From UBA4655 sp964585575 (lineage in GTDB: Bacteria; Planctomycetota; Planctomycetia; Pirellulales; UBA1268), in NCBI GenBank assembly GCA_964585575.1, contig CAZPEM010000035.1, forward strand, positions 1 through 24,795: a stretch of 24,795 nt of DNA, read 5' to 3'. The first letter of the stretch is position 1. Each line of letters opens with the position of its first letter. A program made the position numbers and the translations under genes. Positions 8,067 through 15,931 of the stretch are shown piece after piece. A model generated the notes under the pieces. The model was given only the letters and a program-made list of their open reading frames with translations. It had not been told where the DNA came from and searched no databases.

Positions 8067-9466
8067 ACTCGCCGGGCCGCTTCCGCGTCACCATCGTGCA
8101 TCCGTGCGTCGGCCGCTTCCGCGGCATGAAGGGCTACATGAGGAGCTGGCAGATGGAGCCGCTTCCGGCCGCGGTGTTGGCGGCGCTCCTGCCCGCCGAC
8201 GTCGAGCGGCGGTTCTACGACGATCGGATGGAGCCGATCCCGTTCGACGAGCCGACGGACCTCGTTCTGATCAGCGTCGAGACCTACACGGCGAAGCGGG
8301 CTTACCAGATCGCCAGCGAATACCGCCGCCGGGGCGTGGCCGTCGTGATGGGAGGGTTTCACGCCACGCTCTGCGCGAACGAGGTGGCCTCCCACTGCGA
8401 ATCGATCGTGATCGGGGAGGCGGAGGGCGTGCTCGCCGAGCTCATCGACGACCATCGGAACGGCCGACTGCAGCCGGTCTATCGTTCCCAGGACCGGCCG
8501 CGGCTTCCGCCGACCGACCCCGACCGGAGCATTTTTCGCGGCAAGCGCTATCTGCCGCTGAGGCTGATCGAGTTTTCCCGCGGCTGCAGGTTCCGCTGCG
8601 ATTTCTGCGCCATCCAGTCCTACTACTCGGCGACCCACACCCACCGCTCGGTCGCCTGGGTCGTCGAGGAGGTGCGACGCACCTGCACGGGCCGCGAGCT
8701 CGTGTTCTTCATCGACGACAACCTGACGTCGTCGCTGGACGATGCGAAGGAACTGATGCGAGCGCTGATCCCGCTGCGGATCCGCTGGGTGAGCCAGTCG
8801 GCGATCAACGTGGCCTTCGACGACGAGGCGCTCGAGCTGATGAGACGGAGCGGCTGCCAGGGCATCCTGATCGGGCTGGAGTCGCTGGTGCCGGAGTCGT
8901 TGCGGGAGATGAACAAGGGCTTCAACCTGATGCGCGGCGGGCCGCGGGCGGCGCTGGCCAACCTCCGGCGACATGGTCTCCGCGTGTACGGCACGTTCGT
9001 GTTCGGGTACGACTCCGACACGCCCGATACCTTCGCCGCGGCGGTCCGTTTCGCCCGCGAGGAAGGGATGTTCATCGCGGCATTCAATCACATCACCCCG
9101 TTCCCCGGCACGCCGCTCTACGAGCGGCTCCGCGGCGAGGGCCGCATGCTCTTCGATCCGTGGTGGCTCGACGACCGCTATCGCTACGGCATGGTGCCCT
9201 TCCAGCCGGCGCGGATGGCGCCGGAGGAGCTGCAACGGGCCTGCTCCCTGGCGCGGCGGGAGTTCTATTCGTGGTCGAGCATAGCCAGGCGGTCGCTGCA
9301 CCGGGTCAACTACCGGGATCCGGGGATGTGGCTGAATTACTGGCTGATCAATGCGATGCACCACCGGGACACCGAGGGGCGCGACGGCCTGCCGCTCGGG
9401 GACGAAGGCTGGACGGGAACGTTGCTGGAGTCCGCCCGTGCGGAGCATGTCACGGTATCGGTTTGA
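8063..9466 (+). CDS. B12-binding-domain radical SAM protein (second copy)
   Basis: Protein of 467 aa starting at GTG 8063, whose first bases overlap the previous stop (GTGA); a GGAG lies 8 bases upstream. An ATG-started frame from 7775 exists but overlaps the previous gene by about 290 bases. N-terminal B12-binding-type domain (VTIVHPCVGRF, LVLISVETYTAKRAY, VVMGGFHATL, IGEAEGV), then radical SAM motif C175-x3-C179-x2-C182 (GCRFRCDFC). Shared later blocks with the upstream enzyme include GILIGLESL, TFVFGYDSDTPDTF, ITPFPGTPLYERL, FQPARM and WSSIARR, so the two arose by duplication, but the substrate-facing parts differ. Predicted to carry out a radical methylation, rearrangement or coupling on the pathway intermediate. 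Its 3' end overlaps the GNAT gene. Confidence 0.92.
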   Translation: MNSPGRFRVTIVHPCVGRFRGMKGYMRSWQMEPLPAAVLAALLPADVERRFYDDRMEPIPFDEPTDLVLISVETYTAKRAYQIASEYRRRGVAVVMGGFHATLCANEVASHCESIVIGEAEGVLAELIDDHRNGRLQPVYRSQDRPRLPPTDPDRSIFRGKRYLPLRLIEFSRGCRFRCDFCAIQSYYSATHTHRSVAWVVEEVRRTCTGRELVFFIDDNLTSSLDDAKELMRALIPLRIRWVSQSAINVAFDDEALELMRRSGCQGILIGLESLVPESLREMNKGFNLMRGGPRAALANLRRHGLRVYGTFVFGYDSDTPDTFAAAVRFAREEGMFIAAFNHITPFPGTPLYERLRGEGRMLFDPWWLDDRYRYGMVPFQPARMAPEELQRACSLARREFYSWSSIARRSLHRVNYRDPGMWLNYWLINAMHHRDTEGRDGLPLGDEGWTGTLLESARAEHVTVSV

Positions 9467-10544
9467 ACTCGCCGGGCCCGACGACGACGCCTCCTTGCGG
9501 GCGGTGCTCGCCCGCAATCCGTTGCCCGGCCAGGTCCGGCTTGGGTTCCGCCGCGAGCCGAGCTTTTTCGCCGCAGCGGAGGTGGAGGGGCAGTTTCACC
9601 AGACGATCATCTGTCGCGACCTTTCGACGGGCGGCATCATCGGCCTCGGCACGAGGTCGATTCGCGACCGTTACCACCACGGCAGCGTGCTGCCGATCGG
9701 CTATCTGGGAAGCCTCCGGCTCGACCGCGACCACCGCGGCATCGGGCTCGTCGCCCGCGGCTTCCGGTTTCTGCGGGAACTCGACGGCGATGGCCGGGCA
9801 GCGGTCTACGTCACTTCGTTGGCGAGCGGCAACGAGACCGCCTCCCGGACGCTGCTCGGCGGCCGGGCCGGCCTGCCGGTCTATCGACGCATCGCCACCT
9901 GGCTGACCCGCGGCCTGCCGCTGGCCCGCTGCCGCGGCTACGACCGCGGCTTCGGGGTGCGGCCGGCCCGGCCGGAGGATCTTCCCGACATCGTCCGGTT
10001 CCTGAACACGTTGGGTCGGCGCCGCGATCTGTTCGCCGCGGTGGCCGAGCGCGACTTCGAGGAAGGCGGCACGTTTCGCGGGCTGCGGGTCGAGGACATC
10101 CACATGGCGGTGCAGGGCGGACGGATCGTCGGCACCTTCGCGCTCTGGGATCAGACCGCGTTCAGGCAGATCGTCGTCGAGAACCATCCGTGGCGGCTGC
10201 GGTGGTTGCGGCCGATCCTCGACTGCGCCGCTTTCTGCCGGGGCCTGCCGCGGCTGCCGCGGCCGGGCACGCCGCTTCGCTGCGGATTCGGCAGCCTGTT
10301 CGTCGTCGAAGACGACCGGGCGGACGTGGCCCGGGCCCTGGTGGCGGCCGCCGCCCGCTCGCATGCCGACACGGCGACGGTTGCCCTGCTCGGGTTCGAC
10401 GCCCGCTGCCCGTTGGCGGCCGCGTTCCCACGGGGCCTCGGGGGCACGTACGAAACGGCGATTCACCTGGTAAGTTGGAATGAACGCTTGCTCGGTGAAT
10501 GGGACGCGGATCACGCCATCCATCTTGAACAGGGCTGCCTCTGA
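9438..10544 (+). CDS. Tandem GNAT-fold acyltransferase-like protein
   Basis: Protein of about 368 aa. The N-terminal half has GNAT features: GIIGLGTRSIRDRYHHG, the beta4 strand VLPIGYLGSLRLDRDHRGIGLVARGFRFL with an acyl-CoA-loop-like R-D-H-R-G-I-G-L, and VTSLASGNETA. The second half begins FGVRPARPEDLPDIVRFLN and repeats the pattern (IHMAVQGGRIVGTFALWDQ), so two GNAT-like domains are likely, the second degenerate. It could transfer an acyl group from acyl-CoA or acyl-ACP to an amine. GTG 9438 is chosen because a GGAG lies 7 bases upstream; ATG 9447 is the alternative and gives the same domains. It overlaps the radical SAM gene by 29 bases and is followed, 1 bp later, by a second GNAT-like gene. 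Confidence 0.75.
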   Translation: MRSMSRYRFELAGPDDDASLRAVLARNPLPGQVRLGFRREPSFFAAAEVEGQFHQTIICRDLSTGGIIGLGTRSIRDRYHHGSVLPIGYLGSLRLDRDHRGIGLVARGFRFLRELDGDGRAAVYVTSLASGNETASRTLLGGRAGLPVYRRIATWLTRGLPLARCRGYDRGFGVRPARPEDLPDIVRFLNTLGRRRDLFAAVAERDFEEGGTFRGLRVEDIHMAVQGGRIVGTFALWDQTAFRQIVVENHPWRLRWLRPILDCAAFCRGLPRLPRPGTPLRCGFGSLFVVEDDRADVARALVAAAARSHADTATVALLGFDARCPLAAAFPRGLGGTYETAIHLVSWNERLLGEWDADHAIHLEQGCL

Positions 10545-10545
10545 G

Positions 10546-11289
10546 ATGGCGACGGATTCGACGCGGCCATGCATCGGAGCCATCGAGCCGGTCGTCGGCC
10601 TGACGGCGGCCGATCGCCGGCAGCTGTGGTGCCTGATGCAGGCCCACTACGAGGGCTTGGAGCCGACGCAGTTTCACGGCGATCTCGCCGAGAAACAGTG
10701 GGTGATCACCCTGCGACTCTCGGACGGACGGCTCGTCGGATTTTCGACGCAGGCACTCCTGCCCGTTCCAGGGCATGCCGACGCCCTCGTGCTCTACTCC
10801 GGCGACACCGTCGTGGCCGCCCCCTACCGTCGCACGACGGCGTTGGCGGGCTTCTGGGGCGCGCTCGCGCTGCGGCTGATCGACGCCAATGCCGGGCGGC
10901 GACTGAGCTGGTTTCTGATCTCGAAGGGCTACAAGACCTACCGCTTCCTGCCGATGTTTTTTCGGGAGTATCACCCGAGGCCCGGCCGGGAAGTGCCCGA
11001 GGAGGCGGCCGCGATGCTCGACTCGCTCGGGCGGGCGCGGTTCGGTTCGCGGTACGATCCGGCTCGGCGGATCGTCGTCGCGGCGGAGAACGGCTGCCGT
11101 CTGCGGCCCGACGTCGCGCCCGTGGACGCATCGCGGCTCGACGACCCACATGTGCAGTTCTTCGTGAACGCCAATCCGGGCCACGCTCGGGGCGACGAGC
11201 TCTGCTGTCTCGCGCCGCTCGATCGTGACAACTTCACGCCCGCCGCTTGGCGGGTGATCGACGCGGCCACGGCGACGGTGTCTTCGTGA
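10546..11289 (+). CDS. GNAT-like protein of unknown substrate
   Basis: Protein of 247 aa. The pattern (VVGLTAADRRQLWCLMQAHY ..., WVITLRLSDGRLVGFSTQALL, LYSGDTVVAAPYRRTTALAGFWGALALRLID, SWFLISKGYKTYRFL) fits a GNAT-type fold: a strand with polar turn, a long helix after the Y-R-R-T cofactor-loop-like segment, then a strand ending in G-Y-K. The typical RxxGxG/A loop is only partly kept, so catalytic activity is uncertain. ATG 10546 directly after the upstream stop is chosen; an in-frame ATG at 10480 would overlap the previous gene by 65 bases. The stop overlaps the GTG start of the GH3 gene, so it is co-translated with the ligase and may receive or hand over its acyl product. I cannot name the family. 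Confidence 0.6.
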   Translation: MATDSTRPCIGAIEPVVGLTAADRRQLWCLMQAHYEGLEPTQFHGDLAEKQWVITLRLSDGRLVGFSTQALLPVPGHADALVLYSGDTVVAAPYRRTTALAGFWGALALRLIDANAGRRLSWFLISKGYKTYRFLPMFFREYHPRPGREVPEEAAAMLDSLGRARFGSRYDPARRIVVAAENGCRLRPDVAPVDASRLDDPHVQFFVNANPGHARGDELCCLAPLDRDNFTPAAWRVIDAATATVSS

Positions 11290-12938
11290 GCCGGTTCGCC
11301 TGGGTCGTCAACACGGCATGGATGGCCCGCTGCAGACCGGAATGGAGGCGGTTTCTGGCGGCGACCCGCGGGGTGGCCGAGGCACAGCGGGCTGTCCTCC
11401 GCGATACGCTCGTCCGCAACCGCGACACCGAGTTCGGCCGACGACACCGCTTCGACGCGATTCGTCGCCCCGACGAGTATCGCGAACAAGTGCCAACGGG
11501 CTCCGCCGCGGCGGTCGCGGCGGCGGTGGAACGGATTGCCCGTGGCGAGCGGGCCGTTCTCACCGCCGAGCCGGTGCTCAATCTCCAGCCGACCAGTGGC
11601 AGCACCCAGGGCGAAAAGCTCATTCCGAGCACACGGTCGCTGCGACGCGAATACCAGCGGGCGGTGGCCGCCTGGATCGGCAACCTCTACCGGGAGCGGC
11701 CCGCCATCCGCGCCGGACGTGCCTACTGGTCGGTCTCGCCCGCACTCGGCCCGGGTCGTCGCTCGTCCGCGGGACTGCCGATCGGCTTCGAGGACGACAC
11801 CGTGTACCTGGGGCTTGCGGAGCGGTGGCTGGCCCGCGCCGTGCTGGCCACGCCGCCCGGCTTGGCCCGGCAGCTCGACGTGCCGCAGTTCCGCCACGCG
11901 ACGCTCCTCCATTTGCTCTGCGCCCGGGATCTGTCGCTCGTCTCGGTGTGGAGCCCGACCTTTCTCTCGGCCCTGCTCGACCTGCTGCTCCAGGAGGCTC
12001 CTGCGCTGATCCGCGACATCCACGATGGCACGACTGCCGCGGCGGCAGGGGCGATGCGTCGTCGGCCCGATCACGACCGGGCGAGGGAGATCGAGGATCT
12101 CGTGGCACGCGGGGCGGCAACCGCCGAGATCTGCCGGACGCTCTGGCCGCACCTCGCCCTCGTCAGTTGCTGGATGGACGGACCGTCACGGCTCTTTGCC
12201 GAGAGGCTTCGGTCGCAGTGCGGCGCGATCGAGTTTCAGCCCAAGGGCCTGATGGCAACGGAGGCCTGCGTCACTTTTCCGGTCGTCGGCACGGCGGGCT
12301 GCGCGTTGGCGATCCGCTCGCATTTCCTCGAGTTTCTTCCCGTGGGCGACTCGTCGCGGTCGGTGCTCGCCCACGAACTCGACGTCGGCGGGCGATATGA
12401 CGTGCTGATTACGACCGGAGGCGGACTCTATCGGTATCCGCTCGGCGACACGATCGAGATCGTGGGGCGGCTCAACGAATGTCCTCTCGCGCAATTCGTG
12501 GGACGCGGCGACCTCACGAGCGATCTCGTCGGTGAGAAGCTGCACGACTCCTTCGTACAGGAGTGCATTGCACGTTGCCTGCGGGAATGCGGGGTGGCCG
12601 CGACCTACGCCGCCCTGGCCCCGGTCACCGGCGGCAACGCGGCCCGACCGGGGACCGGACCGGACCGCCTTCATTACCGCTTCCTGGTGGAGGCCGCCGA
12701 TGACACCGGCTGCGCGGCGCTGGCCGAGACGCTCGACCGTCATTTGCGGGCCAACGTCCATTACGGCTACGCCCGGGATCTCGGCCAGCTGGGGCCGATC
12801 GAACTGATCCGTTTGCCCGGATCGCCCGGAACGGCCTGGGCTGCCTACGAACGGGCCGCGGGCCCGGAAAGGTTGTTGGGCGGCCTGAAGCCGCACGCCA
12901 TCGTGAGCGGTCAGGGCTTGGGAATGAGCCGCGGCTGA
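11286..12938 (+). CDS. GH3-family acyl-adenylating ligase
   Basis: Protein of 550 aa matching the GH3 auxin-responsive-promoter family, which belongs to the adenylate-forming (ANL) enzymes. Visible motifs are the phosphate-binding T103-S-G-S-T-Q-G (LQPTSGSTQGEKLIP), a central block with MATEACVTFPV, the YDVLITTGGGLYRYPLGDTIEIVGR region typical of GH3, and FVGRGDLTSDLVGEKLHDSFV. Plant members adenylate a carboxylate and join it to an amino acid; bacterial members are mostly uncharacterised and are found in natural-product loci. Here it would activate an acid made by the oxygenase and radical SAM enzymes, or an acyl chain, and make an amide with help of the GNAT-like neighbours. GTG 11286 overlaps the previous stop (GTGA); a frame from 11247 is less likely. 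Last gene of the run, ending 10 bp before the convergent epimerase gene. Confidence 0.9.
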   Translation: MSRFAWVVNTAWMARCRPEWRRFLAATRGVAEAQRAVLRDTLVRNRDTEFGRRHRFDAIRRPDEYREQVPTGSAAAVAAAVERIARGERAVLTAEPVLNLQPTSGSTQGEKLIPSTRSLRREYQRAVAAWIGNLYRERPAIRAGRAYWSVSPALGPGRRSSAGLPIGFEDDTVYLGLAERWLARAVLATPPGLARQLDVPQFRHATLLHLLCARDLSLVSVWSPTFLSALLDLLLQEAPALIRDIHDGTTAAAAGAMRRRPDHDRAREIEDLVARGAATAEICRTLWPHLALVSCWMDGPSRLFAERLRSQCGAIEFQPKGLMATEACVTFPVVGTAGCALAIRSHFLEFLPVGDSSRSVLAHELDVGGRYDVLITTGGGLYRYPLGDTIEIVGRLNECPLAQFVGRGDLTSDLVGEKLHDSFVQECIARCLRECGVAATYAALAPVTGGNAARPGTGPDRLHYRFLVEAADDTGCAALAETLDRHLRANVHYGYARDLGQLGPIELIRLPGSPGTAWAAYERAAGPERLLGGLKPHAIVSGQGLGMSRG

Positions 12939-12948
12939 CCGCAATGTG

Positions 12949-14154
12949 TCAGTGGCTGCCGAACCGATGAACTATCGTGTGGTGGTAGAGCCGTCCGGGG
13001 TCGAGCCGGATTGTCGGCCAGTCGGCATGGTGGATCGAGTCGGGATACTTCTGTGTCTCGAGGCAGACCGCAGCGTGCTTGCCGTAGGCCCCGCCCCCTT
13101 TGCCCTTCAGGCTCCCGTCGAGGTAGTTGGAGGTGTAGACCTGGATGCCGGGCTGATCGGAAAGGATCTCGAGCGTGCGGCCGCTTTTTCGGTCGCGGAG
13201 CAGGGCCACCGACCGCAGACTGCCGTCGGGCTTCCAGCCGCGAACGACGAAGTTGTGGTCGATGCCGCCCGAATTCTTGCCGCCGGCGGTCGCGAGGATC
13301 GCGGCGATCGCCTCGCCAAGCTTCGCCGCGGCACTCCGCTCGGGCCGCAGGTCGAATGGCGTCCCGGCCACCGGCGCGAACTCGCCGGTGGGGACGCCGC
13401 CGGCATCGACCGGCAGGTAGGTGTCGGCGGTGACCGAGAGCTCGTGGTCGTTGATCGAGCCCGAGTCCTGACCGGCGAGGTTCCAGTAGGAATGGTGGGC
13501 CATGTTGATGATCGTCGGCTTGTCGGTCGTGGCCGACATCTCCACCCAGAGTTCGCCGTCGGGCGTCAGCGTGTAGGTGACGTGGGCCGTGATCGTGCCG
13601 GGATAGCCCTCGTCACCGTCGGGTGACATCATCTCGAAGTCGATGGCCGGGCCGCGTTCGGAGACCAGAGGCGTCGCCTTCCAGAACTTCTTGTCGAAGC
13701 CCGCCAGGCCGCCGTGGAGGTGGTTGGGCCCGTTGTTCCTGGCGACCGCGTACCGCTTCCCGTCGAGGTCGAACGTGCCGCCGGCGATCCGGTTGGCGAC
13801 GCGGCCGCAGGTCGCCCCGAAGTACGGATGACCCGCAAGATAGCCAGCGAGCGAATCGAATCCGAGCACGACGTCCACGGGCTTCCCCTCGCCCGCGGCG
13901 GGAACGAGCAGCCTCGTGAGGATCGCCCCGTAGTCGGTCACTTCGGCCCGCCAGCCCCCGGGCACTTCGAGTGTGTAGAGGGAGACGGCGGTTCCGTCGG
14001 CGAGCGATCCGAATGAGCGTTGCGTGGGCGGACGAAATGTCGGGTTCATTTTTCGGGACGGCTCCGATGCGAAAAGAGCGGGCATCGCAAGAAAGCCGAC
14101 AATCCAGAGGAAGGTGTTCGTCATCACACTGGGGCAGGGCGACGGCCGGATCAT
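12949..14154 (-). CDS. galM: Aldose 1-epimerase (mutarotase), probably exported
   Basis: Protein of 401 aa with all expected galactose-mutarotase residues: GRVANR (substrate Arg/Asn at 118-122), NHLHGG (H145, H147), NMAHHSYWNL with catalytic His at 220/221, GGIDHNF (D299) and CLETQKYPDS with catalytic base E366. It interconverts alpha and beta anomers of aldoses. The N-terminus has a signal-peptide-like segment (TNTFLWIVGFLAMPALFAS), so it probably acts in the periplasm on imported sugars. ATG 14154 is chosen because an AGGAG lies 8 bases upstream; ATG 14124 would give a shorter n-region but has no evident ribosome binding site. It lies 54 bp after the SprT-like gene on the same strand and may share its transcript. 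Confidence 0.93.
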   Translation of the reverse strand: MIRPSPCPSVMTNTFLWIVGFLAMPALFASEPSRKMNPTFRPPTQRSFGSLADGTAVSLYTLEVPGGWRAEVTDYGAILTRLLVPAAGEGKPVDVVLGFDSLAGYLAGHPYFGATCGRVANRIAGGTFDLDGKRYAVARNNGPNHLHGGLAGFDKKFWKATPLVSERGPAIDFEMMSPDGDEGYPGTITAHVTYTLTPDGELWVEMSATTDKPTIINMAHHSYWNLAGQDSGSINDHELSVTADTYLPVDAGGVPTGEFAPVAGTPFDLRPERSAAAKLGEAIAAILATAGGKNSGGIDHNFVVRGWKPDGSLRSVALLRDRKSGRTLEILSDQPGIQVYTSNYLDGSLKGKGGGAYGKHAAVCLETQKYPDSIHHADWPTIRLDPGRLYHHTIVHRFGSH

Positions 14155-14208
14155 GCTCGTGTCTCCTAGGTCGGTTCCGCGTCGGTTCCGCGATTGATGG
14201 ACGACATC

Positions 14209-14829
14209 CTACCGCCGCGGCGCGAGCGGCTCGACGCGGGCGAGCGAGTGGACACGGTACTCCCGGTTGCCGGGCTGCGTGAAGCACTGGTAGCGGCTGC
14301 GGAGCCGGGGGCCGAGCCGAAAGACCTGGCCGCTGTCGACGCGGAAGATGCTGCCCGGGGGCAACTGCTCGAGCCGCAGCCGCGACCGGTCGGGCGGGTC
14401 GTACTTCGAGAGCGCGATCGCGAGATCGCGGTCGGTGCAGCTGGCGGCGGTCGGGTTTTGCATCGAGCGGGCGACCGCCGCCGCGAGATCGTCCGGCAGG
14501 ATCGCCGACGAGACGAACGGGTCGAGCAACCGGGCGAACTCGCCCTTCCATTCCGGGCCGTGCGGCCGGTGCCGGCGGGACCGTGGCCGCAGAAGCTCCC
14601 AGGTCGTCATGTGGGCGATCTCGTGGAGGAGCGTCATGAGGAAGGCGTAGGAGTTGAGATCCTCGTTGACCGTGATGCGATGGTGTGGCACGCCCCGGGC
14701 CGGCGGGCGGTGGTCGCCGAGCTTCGTCCGCCGCGGCGGGCTCAGCCGCACGACGACGCGGTGGCCGCGAAGCACCGCCCTCACCCGCGAGACGGTTCCA
14801 TCGGGCAGCTTCGAGGCGAACGCTTCCAT
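14209..14829 (-). CDS. SprT-like zinc-metalloprotease-domain protein
   Basis: Protein of 206 aa. Residues 60-100 carry H69-E70-I-A-H73 (LLHEIAHMTTW) and a third likely zinc ligand H90 in RPHGPEWKGEF, which together are the SprT/SprT-like arrangement. SprT-like domains are known from DNA-protein crosslink repair proteases in eukaryotes, but bacterial members are poorly known. The C-terminal part (RSRLRLEQLPPGSIFRVDSGQVFRLGPRLRSRYQC) looks like a small beta domain instead of the usual four-Cys zinc ribbon; only two Cys occur in the region. The frame stays open about 18 codons upstream without an ATG, GTG or TTG, so ATG 14829 is used. Divergent from the LRR lipoprotein gene. Confidence 0.82.
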   Translation of the reverse strand: MEAFASKLPDGTVSRVRAVLRGHRVVVRLSPPRRTKLGDHRPPARGVPHHRITVNEDLNSYAFLMTLLHEIAHMTTWELLRPRSRRHRPHGPEWKGEFARLLDPFVSSAILPDDLAAAVARSMQNPTAASCTDRDLAIALSKYDPPDRSRLRLEQLPPGSIFRVDSGQVFRLGPRLRSRYQCFTQPGNREYRVHSLARVEPLAPRR

Positions 14830-14952
14830 GAGACGGTCATCCGTGAGGCCGTGCCGCAGCTTTTGCGACGGAGGTTCCCGGCATCATACTGCGGGGTGGA
14901 TGCACGAAGGAGACGGTGTGCCACGCCGTGACGCCATGAAGCACGTGAAGGT

Positions 14953-15654
14953 ATGACGGTGGCGAAGCCGCTCGCGTCGATCGTCTCGGTCGCGTTCGTC
15001 GTCGGATGCGGCGGGCCGGCGGCACGCCCCCCGGAAGGCTCCGCTCGGCCGTTCACCGAGCAGCGTGCGGCCGTCCGGGATGGCAGGGCGTCGCGGATCG
15101 TGGCCGATTCACCCCTCACCGACGCCGAGTGGGAGTCGCTCCGCGGCCTCGCGGGCCTGCGGGAGTTGCGGTTGCGGCGTGGCGTCGCCGACGACGCGAG
15201 GGCGGAGATCCTCGCCACGCTCCCCGACATCGAGCGGCTCGTGCTGCGGGAGTCGCCGCTTTCCGACGCCGGCTTTCGAGCGATCGCCCGCTGCCGAAAC
15301 CTCGCGCACCTAAACGTTCCGCAGGCCGCCTGCACGGCCGTGGGCCTGCGGACACTGCGGGCGGTTCCCACGCTCCGCTCGCTCCGGATCGGCGGCCCGA
15401 ACCTCGCCGGCCGGGAGGTGGGCGAAGCGGTGGCAACGCTCGAATCGCTCGAGTCGCTCCACCTCATCGACGTGGCCATCGGTGACGAGGGGCTCGCCGC
15501 CATCGCGGGGCTGCCGGGCCTGCGGACGCTTTACCTCGACGGTGCCGGGGTTTCGGACGAGGCGTGGGGCAGGTATTTTCAGGAGCATCCGGATGTCCAC
15601 GTGCACGTGGACCAGGCCCACCACGACCGCGACCCCGGCCGGGATCACGACTGA
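14953..15654 (+). CDS. LRR-type lipoprotein
   Basis: Protein of 233 aa with a lipoprotein signal peptide (start MTVAKPLASIVSVAF, lipobox VVGC, lipidated Cys19). The mature part has several leucine-rich-repeat-like units of about 24 residues: LAGLRELRLRRGVADDA, LPDIERLVLRESPLSDAGFRAIA, CRNLAHLNVPQAACTAVGLRTL, VPTLRSLRIGGPNLAG, LESLESLHLIDVAIGDEGLAAIA, LPGLRTLYLDGAGVSDEAW. The 'L..L.L..T.ISD.GL..L' pattern is common in planctomycete surface proteins and serves protein binding. The C-terminal tail is rich in His and Asp (HVHVDQAHHDRDPGRDHD), possibly binding metal. It ends 13 bp before the 87-aa gene and is probably co-transcribed with it. Specific partner unknown. Confidence 0.82.
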   Translation: MTVAKPLASIVSVAFVVGCGGPAARPPEGSARPFTEQRAAVRDGRASRIVADSPLTDAEWESLRGLAGLRELRLRRGVADDARAEILATLPDIERLVLRESPLSDAGFRAIARCRNLAHLNVPQAACTAVGLRTLRAVPTLRSLRIGGPNLAGREVGEAVATLESLESLHLIDVAIGDEGLAAIAGLPGLRTLYLDGAGVSDEAWGRYFQEHPDVHVHVDQAHHDRDPGRDHD

Positions 15655-15667
15655 CCCGAAAGGTGCC

Positions 15668-15931
15668 ATGCCGACGCCGATCTACACCACCGACACGTGC
15701 ACGGAGGCGCAGGCCGTTCAGGTGCGGCAGCTTCGCAAGCTGTCGCCACAGGAACGGATCCGGAAGGGCAGTGCGATGTCCCGTCTCGCGAAACTGCAGG
15801 CGTTTGCGGCCATCCGCCGCCGGCACCCCTCGCTTTCCCCGGCCGAGGTGCAGCTGAAGTACCTCGAGATCGCCCACGGCGCATCTCTCGCCGACAACGT
15901 GCGACGCTGGCAGCAGGAGCGGCAGGCGTGA
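15668..15931 (+). CDS. Small protein coupled to the nucleotidyltransferase gene
   Basis: Protein of 87 aa, charged and mostly helical (LSPQERIRKGSAMSRLAKLQAFAAIRRRHPSLSPAEVQLKYLEIAHG). The pattern 'LSPxERI...M...A...IRRRHP..S.xEVxLKxLE' resembles small proteins often found just before nucleotidyltransferase genes; that is recollection, not a search. An AAGG ribosome binding site precedes ATG 15668; the frame is open further upstream but that part belongs to the LRR gene. Its stop overlaps the GTG start of the next gene (GTGA), so the two are translationally coupled in the way toxin-antitoxin pairs are. A role as antitoxin or partner subunit is inference. Confidence 0.72.
   Translation: MPTPIYTTDTCTEAQAVQVRQLRKLSPQERIRKGSAMSRLAKLQAFAAIRRRHPSLSPAEVQLKYLEIAHGASLADNVRRWQQERQA

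Noticed and set aside
12925..12965. Bidirectional terminator between the GH3 and epimerase genes
   Set aside because: AGCCGCGGCT is a short palindrome inside the end of the GH3 gene without a T-run; not enough for a terminator call.
14830..14886. N-terminal extension of the SprT-like protein
   Set aside because: The frame is open for about 18 codons with plausible residues but has no ATG, GTG or TTG start, only a CTG.
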